This document shows positions 26,435-34,793 of a stretch of 64,000 bases of DNA, one piece after another (within the stretch, counting starts at the first letter, position 1; every line of letters starts with the position of its first letter). The stretch is taken from positions 1-64,000 of the forward strand of contig DAOTTV010000124.1 in assembly GCA_034437755.1 (NCBI GenBank). The letters are read 5' to 3'. The translations under genes and the position numbers were made by a program. The notes under the pieces are model-generated. The model was not told where the DNA came from, did not search any database, and worked only from the letters and a program-made list of their open reading frames with translations. This stretch comes from JAUZRW01 sp034437755. GTDB taxonomy: Bacteria; Chloroflexota; Anaerolineae; Aggregatilineales; Phototrophicaceae.

Positions 26435-27058
26435 TCATGAAAACGACGACTTATTCGAGAAGTACCAGACCGTCGCCTCAGTCCGATTATTGACATCTAG
26501 CTTGCAGAAAATATTCTTCAAGTGAAAGCTGACGGTATTCTTGCTGATGTCGAGGCGGCGCGCAATCTCAGAATTTGTCAGGCCGCGAGCGACCAAACTC
26601 AGCACTTCGGTCTCACGCGGGGAGAGTTCTTCCGGCACAGGTGGGTCTTGCATCAACCAGCGTTGTGCCGAGCGCGGGAAAACCAAACGCCCCTGTGCCA
26701 CCTGTCGGATCGCATCGGCAATGTGGGCAAAGGGTTCGCTCTTGAAGGCAATGCCATCAGCCCCCAGCGTGATCGCTGTACGCAAGTTCTCGTTATCTTT
26801 ATGACCCGTCAGCATCAACACGCGCACCTTACGACTGACTTGTTGAATATCGCTGAGAACGCTGAACCCGTGATACGGCATTTCGATATCAAGCACGACG
26901 ACATCGACGGTTTGTCGCTGTAATACCCGATAGATATGATGCCCGTCCTGCAAAGCGTCGATGACATCCATATCATGCTGGCAATCGATCAATTGTTGCA
27001 ACCCATCCAGTATTAACGCATGATCATCCACGAGCAAAACGCCAATAGCTTGACTCAT
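26435..27058 (-). CDS. LuxR/NarL-family response regulator
   Basis: The 207-residue protein has an N-terminal receiver domain (acidic pocket in VLLVDDHALILDG, phosphate acceptor Asp in VVVLDIEMPYHG, conserved Lys in GIAFKSEPF) and a C-terminal LuxR-type helix-turn-helix (LSPRETEVLSLVARG, then NSEIARRLDISKNTVSFHL). No histidine kinase is adjacent, so its input is unknown. It is divergent from the PHA synthase operon, and the 263-base gap between them carries three related dyads near the PHA promoter. The simplest reading is that this regulator controls the PHA operon, itself, or both; that is inference from position. Confidence 0.9.
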   Translation of the reverse strand: MSQAIGVLLVDDHALILDGLQQLIDCQHDMDVIDALQDGHHIYRVLQRQTVDVVVLDIEMPYHGFSVLSDIQQVSRKVRVLMLTGHKDNENLRTAITLGADGIAFKSEPFAHIADAIRQVAQGRLVFPRSAQRWLMQDPPVPEELSPRETEVLSLVARGLTNSEIARRLDISKNTVSFHLKNIFCKLDVNNRTEATVWYFSNKSSFS

Positions 27059-27164
27059 TCTAAACCCTTAATATCTGATAATAAATTTATGTCGAAGAAA
27101 AAATACTACTTTTACTCCTATGGTATCAGCATCACCCACAAAAACCACACAATCACCCTGCTGA

Positions 27165-27230
27165 CCTACACAAATAGGTAGGTCATGGCTACCTGAACGT
27201 AGGTTTAATTGTATGCCTATCCCCTGTAGG
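27165..27230. promoter_or_regulatory. Three CCTA/TAGG-type dyads in the regulator-PHA divergent region
   Basis: Box 1 (27165-27178) is CCTA-N6-TAGG, box 2 (27189-27202) is CTAC-N6-GTAG, box 3 (27216-27230) is CCTA-N7-TAGG. Centres are about 24 and 27 bases apart. Box 3 fills the spacer between the predicted -35 and -10 of the phaE promoter, the usual place for repression. The likely ligand is the adjacent LuxR-type regulator. Confidence 0.55.
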
Positions 27231-27238
27231 ATTATAAC
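27209..27238 (+). promoter_or_regulatory. Candidate promoter of the phaE-phaC operon
   Basis: TTGTAT (27209-27214) and TATAAC (27233-27238) are 18 bases apart. The -35 is weak, as expected for a regulated promoter. The phaE ATG is 83 bases downstream of the -10 box. Confidence 0.45.
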
Positions 27239-27321
27239 AATTCACATTGCTATCCTGCCACAAAATATGACGTTTTGCACGATGTATTCACACACAATAT
27301 AAATTGTTTTTAGGTGTTCCA

Positions 27322-28380
27322 ATGGTATTTAAGCCCCATAACGAGACAGTTGATCGACTGTTGATTGATGCTCAGCAAACGATGATGAGCAATTGGGTCG
27401 CGATGATTCAGTCGGCATCGAACACATCTGCCCCCTTCAATCAGCATGTGTTCACTAATATTGCAGATGTCTGGCGCGAGACTGTGCAGAGTGGTATCCG
27501 CCTGATTACGATGAATGCTGACCCGACTGTGCGCGATGTCGCCGAGAAAATTTACGTCAACCAGTTGAACACGCTCCGCTTCATCGAACTCACATCACAG
27601 GTCTGGACGCAGGTCGGGCAAGCCATCGAGCAAGAGGCGAACTGGCAAGCTGTACTCGACCACGAATTAGCCCGCATCCGGCGCGACTGGATACAAAGCA
27701 CCCGCGACTCTTTACACATCGACGAAGCCTTCCCGGCATTGTGGCAAGCCTTCATCGAAGAGGGATGCGCGCTCAGCATCCTGTGGACAGAAGACCTGAA
27801 GCAAGCCCTACTAGACTCGCAACATCGCATCCAACATAAGCTGACCAACGCCGCCGATATGGCGAGCGTACACTGGGATACCTACGCTGAAAACGTGGGA
27901 CAACTGCTGACGACTCCTGGTCTGGCTGATCTACAAAGTATCCACGACGCACTACAGCACAGTTTCGCGGTCTGGCTAGATATGCTGAAGGCAATGGAAG
28001 CCTATCATATCATTTTGATCGACGCGTGGTTACAAGCCTATCACCAGCTCATTGCTGAATTGGGCAATCTAGCACAAGCAGGCGAAGCAGTCGAGGGTAT
28101 TCGCGATTTTCTCAATCGCTGGGGGGCAACCGCCGACGACACCTTCAAGCAGACTTTCCAGAGCCAACCCTTCGTCAGCGCACAGACACAACTCGTCAAC
28201 ACGATTATGATTTACCGTCGCCGGCAACATCATCTGAACGACGCGCTGATGGAACTCTACGGCTTGCCGACCCGCACCGAGGTTGACGAAGCCCATCGCC
28301 GCATTTACGAATTGCGTAAAGAGATGAAAGCCCTCAAACGACAGATGAAAGCTCTGCGCCGCGATTCCGATCGCGCTTGA
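27322..28380 (+). CDS. phaE: Class III PHA synthase subunit PhaE
   Basis: The 352-residue helical protein starts at the ATG at 27322, which has AGGTG 6 bases ahead; a TTG at 27304 is an alternative. It lacks catalytic residues and is mainly amphipathic helix. The C-terminal stretch GLPTRTEVDEAHRRIYELRK followed by a basic coiled region is the conserved PhaE tail, which pairs with PhaC in class III synthases and is needed for its activity and granule binding. It is directly upstream of a PhaC of class III size, 29 bases apart, confirming the call. The divergence of the N-terminal two thirds is normal for PhaE. Confidence 0.85.
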   Translation: MVFKPHNETVDRLLIDAQQTMMSNWVAMIQSASNTSAPFNQHVFTNIADVWRETVQSGIRLITMNADPTVRDVAEKIYVNQLNTLRFIELTSQVWTQVGQAIEQEANWQAVLDHELARIRRDWIQSTRDSLHIDEAFPALWQAFIEEGCALSILWTEDLKQALLDSQHRIQHKLTNAADMASVHWDTYAENVGQLLTTPGLADLQSIHDALQHSFAVWLDMLKAMEAYHIILIDAWLQAYHQLIAELGNLAQAGEAVEGIRDFLNRWGATADDTFKQTFQSQPFVSAQTQLVNTIMIYRRRQHHLNDALMELYGLPTRTEVDEAHRRIYELRKEMKALKRQMKALRRDSDRA

Positions 28381-28409
28381 CCATCACTGATATACTGAAG
28401 AAGGTTGTA

Positions 28410-29504
28410 ATGTTAAAATTGCCTATCGCTAAAGCACCCGATGATACCAATGCTGAACTACTCTCGATGAGTAACCGCGCGATGCAAGGGGTCCGCACTT
28501 TAACCGACACCGATGCTGATGATCTGCGAATTGGCATCACACCGAAGCAAGCCGTCTTTACCAACGATCACGTCACGCTGTATCGCTATGCGCCGGACGT
28601 GAGCAAGCGCGTGACAACGCCGGTGCTGATCGTCTATGCGCTGGTCAATCGCCCTTACATGATGGATTTGCAGGAGAATCGCTCGTTGATCCGGCAGTTA
28701 ATCGCGCAGGGATTAGATGTTTACCTGATCGACTGGGGTTACCCGATGCGGAACGATCGCTGGCTCATGCTGGATGACTACGTCAACGATTATGTTGATA
28801 GCTGTGTCGATCATATTTGTGAAACCCATGATCTGGATGCCATCACGCTGATGGGTGTCTGTCAAGGCGGGGTGCTAAGCCTGTGCTATGCCGCACAATA
28901 CCCCCAACGCATTAGCAATCTCATCACGATGGCGACATCGGTTGATTTTCATGTGGATGAAGGCGTGCTGAACGCGTGGTTACGCTACACACAAACGCAT
29001 GAGACCGTCGATCTCAACAGCATGGTCGATGCGTTGGGCAACATCCCCGGTGATCTGATGAACTTCGGCTTTTTGATGCTGAAGCCGTTTGAACTGGGAT
29101 CGCAGAAATATTTAACGCTTCTGGACAGCATCGACGATGACGAATACTCAGCAAATTTCTTGCGTATGGAAAAATGGATTTTCGATAGCCCCGATCAAGC
29201 AGGTGAGACGTGGCGACAGTACATCAACGATTTCTATGTACACAATAAGCTAATCAAAGGCACATTAGAGCTTGATGGTGAGATAATTGACCTGAGGCGG
29301 ATCACCATGCCGGTGCTGAACGTCTATGCCGAGCACGATCATCTCGTGCCACCGGCATCTAGCCGCGCCTTGGACGATTACATCACGAGCGACGACTATA
29401 CCGAAGCGTCGTTCCCCGTCGGGCATGTGGGCATGTATGTCAGTCGCAAAGTGCAAGACGAACTCCCGCAGTTACTCACACAATGGCTGTGCGAGCGCGC
29501 ATGA
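28410..29504 (+). CDS. phaC: Class III poly(3-hydroxyalkanoate) synthase subunit PhaC
   Basis: The 364-residue alpha/beta hydrolase-fold enzyme polymerises hydroxyacyl-CoA into PHA. The lipase-like box is GVCQGG with Cys151 as nucleophile; Asp310 (YAEHDHLVPP) and His339 (VGHVGM) complete the triad at spacings close to those of the Allochromatium enzyme. Length fits class III (about 355) rather than class I. The ATG at 28410 is used because AAGAAGG lies 5 bases before it; a TTG at 28377 overlaps the phaE stop and is less likely. Substrate would be mainly 3-hydroxybutyryl-CoA, possibly 3-hydroxyvaleryl-CoA if propionyl-CoA is available. No phaA, phaB or phasin gene is in the window. Confidence 0.93.
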   Translation: MLKLPIAKAPDDTNAELLSMSNRAMQGVRTLTDTDADDLRIGITPKQAVFTNDHVTLYRYAPDVSKRVTTPVLIVYALVNRPYMMDLQENRSLIRQLIAQGLDVYLIDWGYPMRNDRWLMLDDYVNDYVDSCVDHICETHDLDAITLMGVCQGGVLSLCYAAQYPQRISNLITMATSVDFHVDEGVLNAWLRYTQTHETVDLNSMVDALGNIPGDLMNFGFLMLKPFELGSQKYLTLLDSIDDDEYSANFLRMEKWIFDSPDQAGETWRQYINDFYVHNKLIKGTLELDGEIIDLRRITMPVLNVYAEHDHLVPPASSRALDDYITSDDYTEASFPVGHVGMYVSRKVQDELPQLLTQWLCERA

Positions 29505-29550
29505 CATCGAGCGCATTATTTACGAAACATCGAAAAGGACGGCTTAACTC

Positions 29551-31083
29551 ATGAATTTAGGCATTTTACTCAATCGACATGCTCAGTTTCGTCCCGATCA
29601 CGAGGCGATCATCTTCGAGGATACGCGCCTGACGTGGTCGCAGTTCAACGTTCGGGTGAACAAACTCGCCCATGCCTTGTTAGCGATGGGCATCCAAAAA
29701 GGCGATAAGATCGCAACCGTCTTGCCTAATCATCTCGAAGTTCTCGATATTTATATGGCAGTCGCCAAAATCGGTGTCGTCGTCGTGCCACTCAGCCCGC
29801 TCTTGCGCGGGCAAGGTCTGGTACGGCTCATCAACGATAGTGATGCGGTGCTAGTTATCACCGATCATTCCTTCGTCGAGATACTCGACCCGCTCAAGCC
29901 TCAGTTGGACGGTGTTGCCGACGAGCGCTATATCTTGATTGACGAGCAAGGCAAAGCAGGCTACCAGTACTATTATGATCTCGTCGCTGATATGAGCGAT
30001 GAGAACCCCGATAGCCTGCACATCATGCGCGATGACCCGTATAACATCATCTACAGTAGCGGGACGACGGGCTTGCCCAAGGGCATCATGCACGATCATT
30101 ACATCCGCATGATGTACTGCACGATCTTCGCCAGCAGTTACCGCATCACGCCTGAGAGCGTCATCCTGCACACGGGAGCGTTGATCTTCAACGGCGCGTT
30201 CTTAACCTTGATGCCGGCTATCTATCTGGGGGCGACGTACATCTTCACCCAAACATTTGATGCCGAGACTTTGATCGACATCATCGCGCGTGAGCGCGTC
30301 ACGCATATCAAGATGGTGCCTTCGCAGATTATTGCGATGCTCAACGCGCCCAACTACGACCCCGCGCGCTTAGTATCGCTGGAGATGGTCGGGTCAGTCG
30401 GTGCGCCGCTGTTGATGGAACATAAAGAACACCTGATGGCAGATTTGCCGGGTCGCTTCATGGAGTTATACGGCTTGACGGAAGGCTTCGTGACCATCCT
30501 CGATAAGCATGATGCCGAGCGCAAGCCAGCGTCAGTCGGCGTACCGCCGCCCTTCTTCGAGATGCGTATTGTCGATGGCGACGGCAACAACCTGCCACCG
30601 AACAACATCGGCGAGATTGTCGGGCGCGGCCCGATTATGATGACGGGCTACTACAAACGTCCCGATCTGACCAAAAACGCCATCCGCGATGGCTGGCTCT
30701 ATAGCGGTGATCTGGGCTATGTCGATGAAGATGGCTTTTTGTATCTGGTCGATCGTAAGAAAGATATGATTATCTCGGGCGGGGTCAACGTTTACCCGCG
30801 CGATATCGAAGAAATCGTCGCCAAACACCCCGCCGTCGGTGATGTCGCGGTGTTCGGCTTACCGGATGATAAATGGGGCGAAGCACCGGTCGCGGCTGTG
30901 ATCCTGCTCGATAAAGGATCAATCACCGCCGATGCCCTGCGCGATTGGGTCAACGAACGGATTGAAGCCCGCTTCCAGAAGATTCGCGATGTACGCTTCA
31001 TGGACGACTTCCCGCGTAGTGCCGCAGGCAAGACGCTCAAGCGGACGATCAAGCAACAGTTGACCGAAGAACAAACCACCTGA
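29551..31083 (+). CDS. AMP-forming acyl-CoA synthetase
   Basis: The 510-residue adenylating enzyme activates a carboxylic acid to acyl-AMP and acyl-CoA. The P-loop IIYSSGTTGLPKGIMHDH, the hinge region GWLYSGDLGYVDEDGFLYLV followed by DRKKDMIISGG, and the catalytic C-terminal lysine in PRSAAGKTLKR are all intact. Acyl chain length cannot be fixed; general similarity is to fatty or medium-chain acyl-CoA ligases. It lies 46 bases after phaC on the same strand, so it is likely cotranscribed, and could supply acyl-CoA for PHA precursor formation or salvage acids released from PHA. Confidence 0.92.
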   Translation: MNLGILLNRHAQFRPDHEAIIFEDTRLTWSQFNVRVNKLAHALLAMGIQKGDKIATVLPNHLEVLDIYMAVAKIGVVVVPLSPLLRGQGLVRLINDSDAVLVITDHSFVEILDPLKPQLDGVADERYILIDEQGKAGYQYYYDLVADMSDENPDSLHIMRDDPYNIIYSSGTTGLPKGIMHDHYIRMMYCTIFASSYRITPESVILHTGALIFNGAFLTLMPAIYLGATYIFTQTFDAETLIDIIARERVTHIKMVPSQIIAMLNAPNYDPARLVSLEMVGSVGAPLLMEHKEHLMADLPGRFMELYGLTEGFVTILDKHDAERKPASVGVPPPFFEMRIVDGDGNNLPPNNIGEIVGRGPIMMTGYYKRPDLTKNAIRDGWLYSGDLGYVDEDGFLYLVDRKKDMIISGGVNVYPRDIEEIVAKHPAVGDVAVFGLPDDKWGEAPVAAVILLDKGSITADALRDWVNERIEARFQKIRDVRFMDDFPRSAAGKTLKRTIKQQLTEEQTT

Positions 31084-31170
31084 TCTGGTTTTTAGGGTGT
31101 CGCCCTGTGCGATCGCCTTTAAACAATTCACAAAATAAAGTTTATTGATGGACGAAAGGGCTTAGGCAAT

Positions 31171-32397
31171 ATGACAACATTTCGTAAACTGATAGGTTTG
31201 ATGGCGGCACTCGCCCTGCTGATGACGGGCAGTGTCTTCGCGCAGGATGCGCCCGAAGGCGAGCCAATCGTGTTCGGCTTCGTGGTCGATAACAGTGGTG
31301 TGGGGGCGCTCTTCGCTACATCGCAGTTCAAAGGGATGGATATGGCGATAGATGACATCAACGCCGCCGGCGGGCTTCTCGGTCGTCCGGTCGAATACAT
31401 CTGGGATGACTCCGAGCTAGACCCGACACGCGGCGCGACTATCGCTGAGCGGTTCGTGCTAGAAGACGATGTCGATTTCTTGATCGGCCCGACGAGCAGT
31501 GGTGTCGCGCTCGCCGTGACCGAAGTCGCCCGCGAGAACCAAGTGCCAATCGCCTTCCACACGTCGAACAGCATCGCGCTGACGACCACCTCATGGCATC
31601 CGTACATGGTACAACTCGTGCCACACACGACCATCGAGGGACGCGCTGTTGCTCAATATGCGGGTGAATTAGGTCTGACAGACTGGGCAACCATCGGGCC
31701 GGACTATTCTTTCGGTCGCGATGGCTTCGGCGCATTCGCACCGCGCCTGACAGAAGTCAACGAGTCGGCAGAGATCATCACTGAACAATGGCCAGCACTC
31801 AGCGAGCGTGATCTCAACAGCTATCTGACGGCAATCGAACTGCAAGCGCCAGAAGCCATATTCAGCAATCTGTGGGGCGACCAGCTGGTGACCTTCATCA
31901 GCCTCGCTGATGAATTCGCACTCTACGAAGAACTCGAATTCTTCGGGCTGATGGATACGGACGTGTTGAAAGCCATGGGCGAAGACATGCCCGAAGGCTT
32001 GTACGGCTATGCTCGCGCTCCCTTCTACGCTATCGACACCGAACAGATGGCGAACTTCAACGAACGCTACTTCGAGCGTTACGACGAATATCCGTCGGAC
32101 TGGGCGATCATGGTTTATGACTCGGTGACGGCACTCGCCGCCGCCGCTGAAGAAGCTGGCACCGTCGAAGGCGAAGCCGTATCCGAAGTGCTGGGCGGGC
32201 TGACCTTCCAATCACTCCGGGGCGAGTTAACTATCCGCGAATGTGACCACATGGCGAATGTTGGCGAGTATCTGGGTGTGACGACCTTCAGCGAAGAGTT
32301 CAACCTGCCCATCCTCACGGACATTACCTTCGTTCCGGCAGAAGATGTCTGGGATAGTTGCGAAGCCATCGAAGAAATGCGGATGGCAGATGAATAA
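31171..32397 (+). CDS. ABC transporter substrate-binding protein, branched-chain amino acid/amide type
   Basis: The 408-residue protein has a cleavable signal peptide (FRKLIGLMAALALLMTGSVF, cleavage expected after FA or FAQ) and the two-lobe periplasmic-binding fold of the Leu/Ile/Val and urea/amide group, with segments such as GMDMAIDDINAAGGLLGRPV and FLIGPTSSGVALAVTE. The lack of a lipobox cysteine means a lipid anchor is not predicted. Amino acid, urea or short-chain amide binding are all possible. Four transport genes follow, giving a full system. A strong hairpin at 32427-32458 and the MITE copy lie between it and the first permease gene. Confidence 0.9.
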   Translation: MTTFRKLIGLMAALALLMTGSVFAQDAPEGEPIVFGFVVDNSGVGALFATSQFKGMDMAIDDINAAGGLLGRPVEYIWDDSELDPTRGATIAERFVLEDDVDFLIGPTSSGVALAVTEVARENQVPIAFHTSNSIALTTTSWHPYMVQLVPHTTIEGRAVAQYAGELGLTDWATIGPDYSFGRDGFGAFAPRLTEVNESAEIITEQWPALSERDLNSYLTAIELQAPEAIFSNLWGDQLVTFISLADEFALYEELEFFGLMDTDVLKAMGEDMPEGLYGYARAPFYAIDTEQMANFNERYFERYDEYPSDWAIMVYDSVTALAAAAEEAGTVEGEAVSEVLGGLTFQSLRGELTIRECDHMANVGEYLGVTTFSEEFNLPILTDITFVPAEDVWDSCEAIEEMRMADE

Positions 32398-32426
32398 GCG
32401 CTAAGGTATGATGCCTCGCGCAAGTA

Positions 32427-32458
32427 GTACGGGGACGGTGCGTGCATCGTCCCCGTAC
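32427..32458 (+). other. Stable intercistronic hairpin after the substrate-binding protein gene
   Basis: GTACGGGGACG (32427-32437) pairs perfectly over 11 bp with CGTCCCCGTAC (32448-32458) around a 10-base loop. No T-run follows, so it may protect the upstream mRNA and let the binding protein be made in excess of the permeases. Confidence 0.65.
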
Positions 32459-32508
32459 CTCGACAAATGACACATGGCTGGTTTTTTGCAAGAGTACACT
32501 TAATATTT

Positions 32509-32695
32509 TGGGTCTTTCGTATCTTGCGTGGTCAAGCTCTTTTTGTCCCCTTTTTGAAAAAAGGGAACGTCAAAAACTTTTGCTTTTTTGAACGCTATGC
32601 GTTCAAAATGAACAAGGTCAAGCAACGACAGTTCCTTGTGGGGGTGTGGGGGCAAAGCCCCTGCAACAAAAACCACGCGAAATCCCAAAGAGCCA
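32509..32695 (-). mobile_element. MITE-like repeat element, full copy 2 (187 bp), inverted relative to copy 1
   Basis: The TGGGTCTTTCG end is on the left here and the TGGCTCTTTGGG end on the right. It is flanked on both sides by ATATTT (32503-32508 and 32696-32701), a probable 6-bp target duplication. Compared with copy 1 it lacks a net 12 bases, a multiple of three. It is inserted between the binding-protein and permease genes of one transporter operon. Confidence 0.8.
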
Positions 32696-32745
32696 ATATT
32701 TTTGCCCTATCTACCGTTACAAGAGAAGACATAGGTCGTTCTATT

Positions 32746-33717
32746 ATGAGTTTCGATATTTTCATCCGCCTCGTGCTGGATGGCATCGCAAATGGCATGA
32801 TTTTATTCATCATCTCGTCCGGCTTGACGCTGGTCTTCGGGGTGATGAACGTCATCAACTTCGCGCATGGGAGCCTGTACATGCTCGCGGCGTATATCGG
32901 TGTCGTGCTGGCAGGTCTCTTTGCCTCCGAACTGGTGGGCTTCGTCGTTGCGCTCGTCGTCGTGCCGGCGTTTGTCGCGTTGCTCGCCTTCTTGCCAGAG
33001 TATTTCTTGTTCCGGCGCATCTACGAGAAGGAGCATCTGTTACAACTCCTGCTCACCTACGGGCTGACGCTGGTACTGAGCGACATTGTGCGTATTGTAT
33101 GGGGCACAGACCTGTATCGCTGGTCGAAGCCGGATGTTCTCAGCGGGCGCTTCACGCTATCGCGCTTTTTTGAAGATCAATTCGGCATCAATTTCACCCT
33201 GTTTGACGTGCGCGTGGCGCGCTTCGATATTTTCGTCTTCATTGTCGGGCTGGCGATCGCCATCGGGTTGTGGTACTTGCTCCAGCGCACGCGCTTCGGG
33301 CGTATCATCCGCGCGGCGGTCAACAATCCTGAGATGCTCTCGGCACTGGGGGTCAACGTCAAGCTGATCTTCACCGGCGTTTTCATGCTGGGCGCGGCAT
33401 TAGCCGGTCTCGGTGGTGTGCTGGATGCGGTGCGTAATCGCTCGGTCGTGCTGGGCATGGATGCGAAGATGATTATCCTCGCCTTCGCGATCGTGGTCAT
33501 CGGCGGGCTTGGGAGCATCCCGGGCGCGCTCATCGGGTCGATGATTGTCGCTATCATTCTCGCCTTCGGCATCGTCTTGCCGGATCTCACGCCGGAACCC
33601 TTCAGCACTGTTCTGAGTGCCATCCCCGATCAAGCGCTACCGTTTCTCGTGATGGCCGTCATCCTGATCGTGCGTCCGTGGGGTCTGCTGGGTAAATCTG
33701 AAACGAAGCGGTTATAG
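32746..33717 (+). CDS. livH: Branched-chain amino acid/amide ABC permease, LivH type
   Basis: The 323-residue protein has about eight membrane helices and the LivH signatures FVIMNVINFAHGSLY-like region (FGVMNVINFAHGSLYM) near the N-terminus and the cytoplasmic EAA-like loop around AAVNNPEMLSALGVNV. ATG at 32746 is taken as start because membrane homology begins there; a much longer in-frame extension would read through the MITE element and is rejected. It pairs with the LivM-type permease 11 bases downstream. Confidence 0.92.
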   Translation: MSFDIFIRLVLDGIANGMILFIISSGLTLVFGVMNVINFAHGSLYMLAAYIGVVLAGLFASELVGFVVALVVVPAFVALLAFLPEYFLFRRIYEKEHLLQLLLTYGLTLVLSDIVRIVWGTDLYRWSKPDVLSGRFTLSRFFEDQFGINFTLFDVRVARFDIFVFIVGLAIAIGLWYLLQRTRFGRIIRAAVNNPEMLSALGVNVKLIFTGVFMLGAALAGLGGVLDAVRNRSVVLGMDAKMIILAFAIVVIGGLGSIPGALIGSMIVAIILAFGIVLPDLTPEPFSTVLSAIPDQALPFLVMAVILIVRPWGLLGKSETKRL

Positions 33718-33728
33718 GATCAAACACT

Positions 33729-34793
33729 ATGCAACAAACACATGTGAACAACAGATTCAGCAACATTACGAGCTTGCCGCAGTGGTTGTGGCTCGTCGTT
33801 TATCTCGGTGGCGCGGCATTGCTGTTCGTGATCTTATCCGATTTCCAGAAGACCATCGTCAGCGAGATGTTGATTATCGGTCTCTTCGCGCTCAGTCTCA
33901 ATCTCATCATGGGCTATGGCGGGATGGTGCATTTCGGTCATGCCGCGTTCTACGGTCTGGGTGGCTATACCGTCGCCGTCACCATGCAAGAATTAGGCTT
34001 TAGCTTCTACTTCGCGTTCATCCTCGCTCCCTTTGTCGCGGCGCTGGGCGCGTTGATTATTGGCTGGTTTTGTGTACGGCGGGTGCGTCTATATTTCGCC
34101 ATTTTGACGCTGGCGTTCGGTCAATTGGTCTACACGATCGCTTTCAATGCGCGTGGTTTGACCGGTGGCGATGACGGCATCACCGGTTTAGAGATGCCGG
34201 CCCTGCTCGATACACCGGGCAATTACTACATCTTCACGGTGATCGTCTTCTTACTGTGCTACATCGCCCTGCGGATGATCGTGCGCTCGCCCTTCGTCTT
34301 AATCTTGAAAGCCACGCGCGAAAACCCGGAACGGGCGCAGTTCATCGGCGTGAATGTCAAGCGGCATCAGCTGATTGCATTCGTGCTGGGCGGCTTCTTC
34401 GCCGGCATTGCGGGCGGGCTACTGGTGGGCGAGCAACACTTCGTCGGCGTAGAGATGATGTTCTGGACGACATCCGCCGTGCCGATTCTGGCGAGTTTGC
34501 TGGGCGGCATGTATACCTTGTCGGGGCCGGCGGTTGGCGCGGCGATTCTGGTCTTTCTTGAGTTGACGCTCAACCCCTTCTTGCAGAACGTGTTCAACGC
34601 TATTTCTAACAATGTCAGCAGTGCGATTGTAGCATCAGGTGGCACAGCCCCAGAATGGCTGGCGAATCTCGCGAATGCACAACTCTGGCAATTTGTGCTG
34701 GGGATCATCACGATCACGATCGTTCTCACCGCGCCGACGGGCTTAGTCGGGCTGGCACAAAAACAATTAGGCATTGATGAAGGTGACGTATGA
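33729..34793 (+). CDS. livM: Branched-chain amino acid/amide ABC permease, LivM type
   Basis: The 354-residue membrane protein has eight to nine helices and the LivM signatures LNLIMGYGGMVHFGHAAFYG and ATRENPERAQFIGVNV, the latter being the cytoplasmic loop that contacts the ATPases. It ends with an ATGA overlap with the ATPase gene livG, so translation of the two is coupled. The C-terminal part (residues about 270-340) includes a polar loop (NNVSSAIVASGGTAPEWL) probably outside the membrane. Confidence 0.92.
   Translation: MQQTHVNNRFSNITSLPQWLWLVVYLGGAALLFVILSDFQKTIVSEMLIIGLFALSLNLIMGYGGMVHFGHAAFYGLGGYTVAVTMQELGFSFYFAFILAPFVAALGALIIGWFCVRRVRLYFAILTLAFGQLVYTIAFNARGLTGGDDGITGLEMPALLDTPGNYYIFTVIVFLLCYIALRMIVRSPFVLILKATRENPERAQFIGVNVKRHQLIAFVLGGFFAGIAGGLLVGEQHFVGVEMMFWTTSAVPILASLLGGMYTLSGPAVGAAILVFLELTLNPFLQNVFNAISNNVSSAIVASGGTAPEWLANLANAQLWQFVLGIITITIVLTAPTGLVGLAQKQLGIDEGDV

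Noticed and set aside
32467..32745. 93-codon N-terminal extension of the LivH-type permease
   Set aside because: It is encoded by the MITE element and its flank; LivH homology and a start codon begin at 32746.
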